This document shows, one piece after another, positions 10,473 to 18,584 of a stretch of DNA of 64,000 bases (within the stretch, counting starts at the first letter, position 1; each line of letters opens with the position of its first letter). The stretch comes from a bacterium (GTDB taxonomy: Bacteria > Cyanobacteriota > Vampirovibrionia > Gastranaerophilales > Gastranaerophilaceae), in the NCBI GenBank assembly GCA_017480425.1, contig JAFVAR010000047.1, positions 1-64,000 of the forward strand, in the 5' to 3' direction. The translations under genes and the position numbers were made by a program. The notes beneath the pieces are model-generated. The model did not search any database, was not told the origin of the DNA, and worked only from the letters and a program-made list of their open reading frames with translations.

Positions 10473-12116
10473 TTACTGATGCAGCTTTTTAACCATGTAA
10501 CAATACATTTGGACTTGAGTTTTAACCCCTTCATTTATGCATTCTTGCATAAGTTTTTTTATATATGCTTTTTTATATTGATTTTTATGATATTCAAAAT
10601 AAAAACCATCTAATGTTAATCTTTTAATATCATCTCCGGCAGCTTCTCCATAATCACCGGCAAATTTTTCTGCACTTTTTATTGTTTCAAATTCTATATT
10701 TTTTATGTTTTTCTCTTTATTCCTTGCCTTTAACTTTATTATTTCTAATTTTTTATCTGACATATAGAATTTTACATTTTTATTTCCATCATTCAAATAA
10801 AGATAGTTCTCGGACTGCGAAAAAGGTTGAGCACTTTCTAAATATCCCATAGGATACACAAATCCGTTTTTGGCAAAATAGTAGAATAAACCGTAATTTG
10901 AATTTTTGTTATTTGTTATTTTGTCTGTCACAATTAAAATTCGCTCTTTTGATTTATTAACTTTTACTGTTGTATAGTAATAATTCTGTGGAAATTCGCT
11001 CAAAACAATTGAATAGTCAAAATAATCTTTGTTTGAATTATATCTGTCCGCAAGTTTTTTATTCATTAAAATTGTATTTAGCGGAATAAAATCAAACCTT
11101 TCATATTTTTCAAAAGTTTTTTTTCGTTCATTAAACTTTGTTTCAGGAACGTTTTCCCACTTTTCATCGGAATATGAAATAAACCAAGGTTTTTCCGGAT
11201 TGGTATATTCGTCATATTTAAATAAAACTTGAGGGAACAACTCTGTTGAATTTTCAACTAAATTATAAACCCTCATTCCGCTTTCTAAGGCACCGGAAGA
11301 ATATTCATTACATATAAAACTATCATCACAAACGTAGTACCTGTCTCTTGTGCCTCCGCTTATTACATGCTGAGGTTTTCTGTCTACCATTGTATAAATA
11401 TCGTAAACTACACCTTTCCAATCGCCATCAGCTATTTCACCAATCAAAAGTTCTTCTATTCCATCAACATTTACATCATAATATGCATACCCTATTTTTT
11501 CTTTTGGTTCAATTATGTTATACATATAACTCATATTTTCTTTTTCAAGTTTTGACGAATCCCATTTTTCCTCAATTGCAGTTATATGTTTTTCCAAAAT
11601 ATTCCGGTATAAATCTTCTCCTTTCATACCTTGATTTTTATAATATACAGAACCTTTTATCCCTTGAATATTTACCATTTCTCCAAGGTTGTAAAGAAGT
11701 TTAAAAGATTTTGGCGCTTCAGCACTGCTTATATAATTATATTGAACATCAGTAGGATGCTTTAACACAACATCATAGAGAATTCCGTTTTTATCAACAA
11801 GTTCGCCAATCTTTTTTCCGCCGGGCAGCATTGCATGATAAGAAGGACTTGCATACGCTTTTATACCAAACGTAAAGCCGCCAAAACCTGCCTTTTTAGA
11901 CTCTTTGTGATACACGGAAATTTTATCTTTTTCCTTTACAACTTCAAAAGTACCTTTTAATTCCTCAGGCAAAGTAATTGAAAACAACTTATTTTTAACT
12001 ATCACATCTTTGTTGTTTAGCACCTCTGTTTCAACACTTTTTTCTTGTGCATAAACAGGATTTAAAGACAAAATAATTGCACCGATAATTACATTAATTA
12101 TAAACTTATTTTTCAT
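10473..12116 (-). CDS. Secreted protein of unknown function
   Basis: 547 residues with a signal peptide (MKNKFIINVIIGAIILSLNP, cleaved after VYA near residue 23). I do not recognise a family. The N-terminal half (to about 190) is beta-rich. The middle contains DVNVDGIEELLIGEIADG (about 215-235), an Asp-rich loop of the kind seen in FG-GAP or integrin-like calcium-binding blades, so a beta-propeller segment is a reasonable guess. The C-terminal part is Lys-rich and helical. It is followed 40 bp later by preA and preceded 19 bp upstream by a flavin reductase, so it is embedded in a minus-strand run without a visible functional tie. Confidence 0.65.
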   Translation of the reverse strand: MKNKFIINVIIGAIILSLNPVYAQEKSVETEVLNNKDVIVKNKLFSITLPEELKGTFEVVKEKDKISVYHKESKKAGFGGFTFGIKAYASPSYHAMLPGGKKIGELVDKNGILYDVVLKHPTDVQYNYISSAEAPKSFKLLYNLGEMVNIQGIKGSVYYKNQGMKGEDLYRNILEKHITAIEEKWDSSKLEKENMSYMYNIIEPKEKIGYAYYDVNVDGIEELLIGEIADGDWKGVVYDIYTMVDRKPQHVISGGTRDRYYVCDDSFICNEYSSGALESGMRVYNLVENSTELFPQVLFKYDEYTNPEKPWFISYSDEKWENVPETKFNERKKTFEKYERFDFIPLNTILMNKKLADRYNSNKDYFDYSIVLSEFPQNYYYTTVKVNKSKERILIVTDKITNNKNSNYGLFYYFAKNGFVYPMGYLESAQPFSQSENYLYLNDGNKNVKFYMSDKKLEIIKLKARNKEKNIKNIEFETIKSAEKFAGDYGEAAGDDIKRLTLDGFYFEYHKNQYKKAYIKKLMQECINEGVKTQVQMYCYMVKKLHQ

Positions 12117-12135
12117 TCAGCTCGTTCCTTTTAAT

Positions 12136-12801
12136 TTATTGAAATTCCGCAATACGTTTACCCATCTCGAATGCAGACTGCATATCTTTAGGGAATTGCT
12201 CCTCTCTTACTTTAGCTTTATGTTTTTCATCAAATAAATCAATATCGTATTTTGAATAATCAATGAATTGGTATGTATCACAAGAATAAAGAGCTTCCGA
12301 ATAACCCAATACGTGCTCTAAGCAATGCACATTATCATTTAATATTAAAGGATAGTTATATTTTTCCATCATTTCTTTAGGACAATTCATTGTAAATATA
12401 ACCCCCGTAGGAATAACCTTTGGTCTAAGACTTTTAAGTCCGCCGGTTTCTTTATCAACAATATAAGTATGAATAGGAAACAAAAGCCGTTCCAAAAAAC
12501 TCCTGAATTCACCTGTCGGATATGAAAAATAAACAGGAGAACCTATTATTATTCCGTCCGCTTTTACACATTTTTCAAGAATCGGACGCAAATCATCTTT
12601 AATTGCACAAACACAATTTGTATTATTGCCCTTCCTTTTACACGCAAAACAGCTCATACAACCCTTAAAATTTACATCATAAAGATTATAATATTCGACT
12701 TCCGCTCCGACTGATTCAGCACCCATTTGAGCCTCTTTTAAAAGTTTTGCCGTATTAAAATTTTTTCTCGGACTTCCGTTTAATATAATAATTCTTTTCA
12801 T
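12136..12801 (-). CDS. NAD(P)H-dependent FMN reductase family / iron-sulfur flavoprotein-like
   Basis: 221 residues of the flavodoxin-like FMN reductase family. It opens with ILNGSPRKNFNTAKLL, the FMN phosphate loop, and later has IIGSPVYFSYPTGEFRSFLE, the second flavin loop. A compact Cys cluster follows the first half (C48, C51, C54, C63, C65). This resembles the cluster motif of the iron-sulfur flavoproteins (Isf) found in anaerobes, although the last spacing is longer than usual. It is probably a cytosolic electron-transfer or detoxification flavoenzyme acting on quinones, oxygen or peroxide. AAAAGGAG precedes the ATG. Confidence 0.8.
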   Translation of the reverse strand: MKRIIILNGSPRKNFNTAKLLKEAQMGAESVGAEVEYYNLYDVNFKGCMSCFACKRKGNNTNCVCAIKDDLRPILEKCVKADGIIIGSPVYFSYPTGEFRSFLERLLFPIHTYIVDKETGGLKSLRPKVIPTGVIFTMNCPKEMMEKYNYPLILNDNVHCLEHVLGYSEALYSCDTYQFIDYSKYDIDLFDEKHKAKVREEQFPKDMQSAFEMGKRIAEFQ

Positions 12802-12925
12802 TTATTCTCCTTTTATCTTTCCATTAAGACATACAAAAAACATGAAATAAAATACAAGTCCTATTTCTTTGCACTAATTATTATATATTAAAAACACAAA
12901 GTCTGTTTTTACTGTTTCTTAAATA

Positions 12926-14035
12926 TTAACGTTTCTTGTATCTGTCCCAACGGCAATTAAACTCTCTGACTGCCTCTGCAGCTGCTTCTTCAGAATACTT
13001 ATATTTTGAAAGGCTTATCATAATTCTGCCTTCAGAAGCTTCCATCATTTTTTTCTTAATTTTATACGGATACGTTTGATTACCGTCTAATTTTCCTTCA
13101 TGAACTGCAGCAATAATATCATCCATGTACATTTGCATATATTGCGGAATTTTTGGAAAACGCTTTATATATTCAGTTATAGGCATATTTTCTCTGTATC
13201 TGTTTCCGTTAGCGGTTGTTAAAAGAAAATTACCTATCGTATTCAACCCGCCAAGAGAGGCCGGTGTAATATGTTCTATTGAACCGGTTGATGCAATAAA
13301 AATACGTCTTGTTGCCTCTGTTTGCGATCTTGTCGCATATTTTACAACAAATGCATTTTTACTGCTTCCTGATGTTGGAAGAAAAAGCGCTTTATTTTTA
13401 ATATTATTAAATATTTCACGCTCATTTTCTTTAGGAATTATTTCATCCAGAGAACTCAAAAATACTTTACGTTTAAATGTATCACGACTGTCATTTTCAA
13501 TAATTATATGTCTGCACTTTGTTGTTTTTTCTCTGAGCTTCAATGCCGTAGACGGAGACAATTTTCTGGAAAGAGCATCAACCTCATCCAATACCATAAA
13601 TTCTTCAAGTTTCAACTTTGTCAAACAGCTGTTATATAACATTTGCAAACAATTTTGGATATTATCATCAGGATTTAAAGCCGCAAAATCTTTGAATATA
13701 GCATAAACTGATTTTTCTGTAGGTAAAAGATTATCAACAAAACCTGACAACAACGTTACAGAATCCAATGCAGTTCTGCATTTTGCCAAATTTTTTTCAA
13801 ATCCTTTAAGGGCGGTTGCAGGTATAATTTTTGTCCCTCTGTATGGACATGTAATGTTAATAAGTCTGCGTAAAGGCTTTCCTGCTGAAGTCGAACCTTC
13901 AAACGGAATATCATAATAATATTTTAGATAATTTTCCGGAGTTATTCGCTTCGGTTTTGACTTTGGCTCCTGCACAGACCTTCTACCCCCAGTATGATAT
14001 GGTATGAAATTTGTAGTAATAGCTGATACGTACAC
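12926..14035 (-). CDS. HNH-like protein of unknown function
   Basis: 369 residues starting at GTG, preceded by GAGGATGGTGA. Residues 254-278 carry an HNH-type signature: EHITPASLGGLNTIGN (E254 H255 G262 G263 N265 N269), then NGNRY. A Cys-containing CPYRG piece lies far away at 63-67, so the usual CxxC partner is missing or split by a helical insert of about 190 residues. HNH folds usually cut or nick DNA, but some are only structural. The N-terminus MYVSAITTNFIPYHTGG resembles that of other lineage-type proteins in this window. It sits 58 bp downstream of murG in the same direction, without a clear role in wall synthesis. Confidence 0.6.
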   Translation of the reverse strand: MYVSAITTNFIPYHTGGRRSVQEPKSKPKRITPENYLKYYYDIPFEGSTSAGKPLRRLINITCPYRGTKIIPATALKGFEKNLAKCRTALDSVTLLSGFVDNLLPTEKSVYAIFKDFAALNPDDNIQNCLQMLYNSCLTKLKLEEFMVLDEVDALSRKLSPSTALKLREKTTKCRHIIIENDSRDTFKRKVFLSSLDEIIPKENEREIFNNIKNKALFLPTSGSSKNAFVVKYATRSQTEATRRIFIASTGSIEHITPASLGGLNTIGNFLLTTANGNRYRENMPITEYIKRFPKIPQYMQMYMDDIIAAVHEGKLDGNQTYPYKIKKKMMEASEGRIMISLSKYKYSEEAAAEAVREFNCRWDRYKKR

Positions 14036-14092
14036 AAATCACCATCCTCAACGCTATAATATCAAAAATCAGCCAATCGGGCAAGTATTGTA

Positions 14093-15205
14093 TCATTTTA
14101 TTGATTTTACAAGCTGAGCAATTTCTTTAGCAGCATCATATTTAGCTAAATTTGAAGAATTCTGTTTTAAGTAGTTAATCCTTACGGGATTTTCTATCAA
14201 CCCTACAATAATTTCACGCAGTTTATTTGGCTCAAGTTCACTATCTTCAACATAAATACAAGCACCATTTTCAAGTAAAGATTTTGCATTAATTCTCTGG
14301 TGATTAGCCGCCGCATAAGGATAAGGTATCAATATAGGAGCAACTTCTGATGCACAAATTTCCGAAAGACTAAGAGAGCCCGCTCTTGATACAACAATAT
14401 CACTTGATTTTAAAACTGCTACCATATTATCAAAATACGGTCTTATTATCAAGTTTTTGTCACTTTCAAAATTCGGATAAAACTGTTTCAAACGCTCTAT
14501 AACTTCGTCATAATTTTTTTTACCGGTTTGGAATATTATTTGCAAATCAAATTCTTGAGAGAGTTCTCTTAATAGTTCAACAGTAGTATTATTAACAGAT
14601 TTTGCGCCTTGAGAACCACCCATAACACACAAAGTCAGCTTGTTTACAAGATTCATTTGCAACCTTGCGTCAGTTTTTGTGAGAGTTTTAAAATCTTCTC
14701 TTATCGGATTTCCTGTAACAATAGAATGTTTATTCGGAATAAATTTCTTTGCTTTATCAAATGCAAGAGAAACATATTTAGCTCTTTTGCATAACCTTCT
14801 TGTTACAAGCCCCGGCATTGCATCACAATCATGCATTATATACGGAGTTTTTGTTATTCTGCAAGCAAAAATCATTGGGGCGGAAACGTATCCTCCGGTA
14901 GCAAAAATTGCTTTCGGTTTATATTTCTTTATGTATCCTACAGAACGAATAATAGCCTTTACAAGTTTCATACCCCATAAGAAAAATTTCGGATTAAGCT
15001 TTCTTGGCATACCTGAAATACTCACATGCAAAAATTTGTATCCTTTTTTTGTTGCAAGTTCAAATTCCATGTTTCGTTTATTACCGACATAATATACCTT
15101 GTTTCCGTCATTTATCAGAGCATCCGCAACTGCAAGTGCAGGATAAATGTGTCCTCCCGTACCGCCTCCGGTTACGAAATAAGTGCTATTATATGTTTCT
15201 GCCAT
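14093..15205 (-). CDS. murG: UDP-GlcNAc:undecaprenyl-diphospho-MurNAc-pentapeptide GlcNAc transferase
   Basis: 370 residues. It makes lipid II from lipid I on the inner face of the membrane. The N-terminal VTGGGTGGHIYPALAVADAL is the MurG G-loop, and the second G-loop is VMGGSQGAKSVN (about 190). The donor-binding region near 265-290 reads SRAGSLSLSEICA, followed by PYPYAAANHQ, the typical MurG GAxT/E region. I chose ATG 15205, overlapping the end of ftsW by 17 bases; an upstream TTG two codons earlier is in frame. It is the third gene of murD-ftsW-murG. Confidence 0.96.
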   Translation of the reverse strand: MAETYNSTYFVTGGGTGGHIYPALAVADALINDGNKVYYVGNKRNMEFELATKKGYKFLHVSISGMPRKLNPKFFLWGMKLVKAIIRSVGYIKKYKPKAIFATGGYVSAPMIFACRITKTPYIMHDCDAMPGLVTRRLCKRAKYVSLAFDKAKKFIPNKHSIVTGNPIREDFKTLTKTDARLQMNLVNKLTLCVMGGSQGAKSVNNTTVELLRELSQEFDLQIIFQTGKKNYDEVIERLKQFYPNFESDKNLIIRPYFDNMVAVLKSSDIVVSRAGSLSLSEICASEVAPILIPYPYAAANHQRINAKSLLENGACIYVEDSELEPNKLREIIVGLIENPVRINYLKQNSSNLAKYDAAKEIAQLVKSIK

Positions 15206-16328
15206 TACCAAACCTTACCTTTTTAACATTATCTTTTGAAATATTTAACAAAATTCCTATCATCCATAAAGAAACCATTACGGAAGAACCGCCATAACTT
15301 ATAAATGGCATCGGAACACCGGTTGCAGGCACAAACGAACTTGCTACCCACATATTTAAAAACCCTTGAAAACATATAGAAAACGTAAGTCCCAATGCCA
15401 AAAGCTTTCCATACATATCCTGACATTTTGCCGAAATTGTAAAACCTCGCTGTAAAATTGTCCAAAATAAGCAAATAATAAGTAAACAACCAATAAAACC
15501 GTGTTCTTCACCAATAACCGCATAAATAAAATCGGTATGTGCCTCCGGAAGCCATGCCAATTTTTGCTTTGAACTTCCGTACCCGACTCCGTACAATCCG
15601 CCTGATGCGAATGCAACCAAAGATTGAATTATATTGTATCCTGCCCCCAAAGGGTCAGCCTCCGGATGAAGCCAAGTTGTAATCCTTGATGATTGATATC
15701 CTTTCAAACCTTTTAACAAAAGGAGCGGAATCATCATACTTGCACTCCAAAGAATAGTTTTAACCGAACCGCCCGCACAAAAATATATTGCAACAGAAGT
15801 AGCAAGCAAAAGAATTACCATACTAAGATTCGGCTGAATAAATATCAAACATATCATTATGAAAATAGGTAAAAATGCCGTTACAATTTTATCATTATCT
15901 AAAAGTATTGTATTTTTACTGAATACTGCCGCAAGAAGCAATACGACCGCAGGCTTTGCGAACTCTGACGGTTGAAGGCTTAACGGCCCGATATTTAACC
16001 ATCTTTGCGCACCATTAACCGTTGTACCTGCAATTTTTACGAGCACAAGCATTGCTATTACAAAAATTGTAAACGGTAAAGTATATGCTATAAGCTTTTT
16101 ATAATGAAAATTTGATAAAAATTTTAATCCGATAAATCCCGCAACAACACCTAAAATTTGCTGTATAAGAAATCTTGCAGGATTAAGCCCCATCTCTATA
16201 CATTTTGGTGCACTTGCAGAAAAAATAGCCATTAAACCAATCACAACAAGAAATGTGACAGCAATTAGCAGCGGTCTGTCAGATTGCATATTTTGAGCAT
16301 TTAAGTTTTGGCTATTTGGATAAGACAT
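15189..16328 (-). CDS. ftsW: Peptidoglycan glycosyltransferase / lipid II polymerase of the SEDS family
   Basis: 379 residues from ATG 16328 (MSYPNSQNLNAQ), an SEDS protein with ten predicted membrane helices. Family marks are TVNGAQRWLNIGPLSLQPSE (about 85-105), the GVGYGSSKQKLAWLPEAHTD loop, and PFISYGGSSVMVSL near the end. It polymerises lipid II at the septum together with a class B PBP. Overlap by 17 bases with the end of murD and 17 with murG shows tight coupling. A longer frame starting at 16409 exists but lies inside murD and gives an N-terminus with no SEDS similarity. RodA would look alike; the neighbours favour FtsW. Confidence 0.94.
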   Translation of the reverse strand: MSYPNSQNLNAQNMQSDRPLLIAVTFLVVIGLMAIFSASAPKCIEMGLNPARFLIQQILGVVAGFIGLKFLSNFHYKKLIAYTLPFTIFVIAMLVLVKIAGTTVNGAQRWLNIGPLSLQPSEFAKPAVVLLLAAVFSKNTILLDNDKIVTAFLPIFIMICLIFIQPNLSMVILLLATSVAIYFCAGGSVKTILWSASMMIPLLLLKGLKGYQSSRITTWLHPEADPLGAGYNIIQSLVAFASGGLYGVGYGSSKQKLAWLPEAHTDFIYAVIGEEHGFIGCLLIICLFWTILQRGFTISAKCQDMYGKLLALGLTFSICFQGFLNMWVASSFVPATGVPMPFISYGGSSVMVSLWMIGILLNISKDNVKKVRFGNGRNI

Positions 16329-17619
16329 ATTCTTTAAAAACTTCTCCTCTGTGTTCGTAACTGTTGAACATATCAAAACTTGCACAAGCCGGTGATAGCA
16401 AAACCACATCCGGCTTCAAGCTTATAGCTTTATCAATTGCGTTTTCCATACTCTCTTCTTTAATTATATTACTAAAACCGTTTTTTATAAGATTTGTTTC
16501 AAACCGTTCCGTTGCTTCCCCGATAAGTAAAACAGTATGAATATGTTTGTTTATGGAATTACACATTTCAGTCAGGTCGGTATTCTTATCTCTGCCACCT
16601 AAAATCAATGCAACATCTACATTATTAAAAGAATCAATCGCAACAATTGAAGCTTCCGGATTAGTAGCTTTAGAATCATTATAGAAAGTAATTCCGTCCA
16701 TTTCTCTTACTTTTTCCAATCTGTGCTCAGGAGCTTTGAATGACATTATAGCTTCTCTTATAGCTTTTGTGTCTATGTTTAGTAATTTTGCTATAACAAT
16801 TCCGCACATTATATTTTGATGATTATGATGTCCTAAAAGAGGACAGTCATTCAGAGTAATTATTTGTTCTCCTTTATAAAAAATAGTATTATTCTTTATA
16901 TAGCAATCTTTTTCATCATCAAAAAATACAACATTCTTACACTTTTGAGAAAAGTCTTTTAATTTTGAATCAGATGCGTTTAAAACAGAATACTCCGGAG
17001 CTTGGCTGCCTAAAAATAGCTTAGCTTTTGCTTTAAAGTAATTATCCAATCCTCCGTGCCAATCAATATGGTCGGGAGTAAAGTTTGTCCAACAAGCTAT
17101 TTTAGCTTTAAAATCTTTTGTCACCTCAGCTTGATAAGAGCTTACTTCGCAAACCAAAAAATCATGGTTTTCGTTAATTAATGATGTAGGAGGAACTCCT
17201 ATATTTCCGCATACCGGAGCATCATATTTTACTGATAAAATATGTGATACAAGAGCCGTCGTAGTTGTTTTACCGTTCGTACCTGTTATAACTATAAAAG
17301 GAATTTTGGTATTTCTGTATGCATATTCTATTTCTGAAATAATAGGAATATTTTTAGATTTTAATTTTTGAAAAATTTCGGATTTAGGAGGAATACCCGG
17401 ACTTGTGACAGCAAAAGATGAATTATTTATAAAATCATCACTGTGTTTTCCTGTTTCTATATTAATCCCAAGTTTCCTCAGTTCATCTATTTGCCCAAGA
17501 TATTGCTCTTTTGGAGCATTTCCTTCTGTAACATATACATCATGACCCTGTTGTTTTGCATATTTTGCAGCAGCAATGCCGCTTCTTGATAATCCTAATA
17601 TTAAAACCTTATCTGACAT
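16312..17619 (-). CDS. murD: UDP-N-acetylmuramoylalanine--D-glutamate ligase
   Basis: 435 residues from ATG 17619 (MSDKVLILGLSRSG), preceded by GGAGAG. It adds D-Glu to UDP-MurNAc-L-Ala in the cytosol. Visible are the N-terminal Rossmann domain, the ATP P-loop ITGTNGKTTTTALV (about 108-121), the Mur ligase central motif near WTNFTPDHIDWHG, and the C-terminal ligase motif FYNDSKATNP(E) with a later ALILGGRDKNTD. It is the first gene of the murD-ftsW-murG unit. murC, murB, mraY, murE/F and ftsQ are not next to it, so the classical division cluster is split in this genome. Confidence 0.96.
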   Translation of the reverse strand: MSDKVLILGLSRSGIAAAKYAKQQGHDVYVTEGNAPKEQYLGQIDELRKLGINIETGKHSDDFINNSSFAVTSPGIPPKSEIFQKLKSKNIPIISEIEYAYRNTKIPFIVITGTNGKTTTTALVSHILSVKYDAPVCGNIGVPPTSLINENHDFLVCEVSSYQAEVTKDFKAKIACWTNFTPDHIDWHGGLDNYFKAKAKLFLGSQAPEYSVLNASDSKLKDFSQKCKNVVFFDDEKDCYIKNNTIFYKGEQIITLNDCPLLGHHNHQNIMCGIVIAKLLNIDTKAIREAIMSFKAPEHRLEKVREMDGITFYNDSKATNPEASIVAIDSFNNVDVALILGGRDKNTDLTEMCNSINKHIHTVLLIGEATERFETNLIKNGFSNIIKEESMENAIDKAISLKPDVVLLSPACASFDMFNSYEHRGEVFKEYVLSK

Positions 17620-17692
17620 CTTTACTCTCCATGTATAGATTCTATTGTACTTCAAATGTATAATTTTAAACAATACATATTTATTAAATTTA

Positions 17693-17707
17693 TGTTAATC
17701 TTTTATT
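17693..17707 (+). promoter_or_regulatory. Extended -10 promoter abutting the start codon (leaderless candidate)
   Basis: TGTTAATCT (17693-17701) followed by six bases and then the ATG at 17708. The -35 region is weak and there is no Shine-Dalgarno sequence. With the normal distance from -10 to start site, the transcript would begin at or next to the A of ATG. Confidence 0.55.
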
Positions 17708-18583
17708 ATGAAGAAGTTAGCTTTAATTTTTACACTACTCATGTTTTCTATGATACACGCTTGCAATGCGGCAGAAGTATATGAGGAAGACGGGAAATTC
17801 GGTTTAAGAGAATCTAAAAACGGACAGATAATAACAGAGGCAAAGTATAAAAAACTTGTGCGTCTCGGAAATTCTTCCTGGATACTGCAAAGTGGTGTAA
17901 AATTCGGTATTTTAGCTGATAACGGCGATATTATAGTTGAACCTAAGTACAATCAAGCAGAAAGAGTTTTAGGTAAATTTGCCAAATTTGCAAAAGGCGA
18001 AAAATATGGAATTTATGATGAAATGGGATTTACCATACTTCCTGTGGAATATTCTTCAATAGATTTGTTATACGGCGGAATGTTTGTAACATGTAAAAAT
18101 TATAAATACGGCATTACAGACTTAAACGGTCAAGTTATATTAGATAATATTTTTGACGATATTTACATGCCTGATTTTAACACCATGGTCTTTGTATATG
18201 GCGGACAGGTTATGGAAATAACTCGAGACCCCGATGCAGCTGTATCAATACCATATGATATTCAATCAATCCACGAAGATTTAAATGCTCTAAAATTTAC
18301 TGATATAGCATCTAATCCGATAACTTCCACCGGCTATTACAGTGTAACCGTTACAGACTATATATTAAAATTAATTTCCTCAATTTCTCCGGCATACGAA
18401 GAAACAATTGATGAATTAATGTTTTCACAAGGAGCAGATACTGTAAACGTTCTAATGCGATTCGGCTGGCTTCCTAAGTTCCCTTTCGTTTATGCAAAAA
18501 AATATTATAAAAATGTAAAAAACCCATATAGCGGGCCTTTAAGCGGCATAAAGAAAAATTTAAAATTAAGAATGAAAGATTAG
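17708..18583 (+). CDS. WG-repeat containing secreted protein
   Basis: 291 residues. A signal peptide (MKKLALIFTLLMFSMIHACN, cleavage near CNA-AE) is followed by at least four WG repeats, short beta-strand units of the form KFG(L/I)xDxxGxxIxxPxY. Examples are DGKFGLRESKNGQIITEAKY, VKFGILADNGDIIVEPKY and EKYGIYDEMGFTILPVEY. WG repeats are thought to form beta-propeller-like or solenoid folds with unknown partners. The Cys at the end of the signal could be a weak lipobox (IHAC), making a lipoprotein possible. It is transcribed alone and divergently from murD. No Shine-Dalgarno is visible. Confidence 0.8.
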   Translation: MKKLALIFTLLMFSMIHACNAAEVYEEDGKFGLRESKNGQIITEAKYKKLVRLGNSSWILQSGVKFGILADNGDIIVEPKYNQAERVLGKFAKFAKGEKYGIYDEMGFTILPVEYSSIDLLYGGMFVTCKNYKYGITDLNGQVILDNIFDDIYMPDFNTMVFVYGGQVMEITRDPDAAVSIPYDIQSIHEDLNALKFTDIASNPITSTGYYSVTVTDYILKLISSISPAYEETIDELMFSQGADTVNVLMRFGWLPKFPFVYAKKYYKNVKNPYSGPLSGIKKNLKLRMKD

Positions 18584-18584
18584 A

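Noticed and set aside
13125-13706. 193-residue plus-strand frame
   Set aside because: Shadow of the HNH-like gene, no ribosome site.
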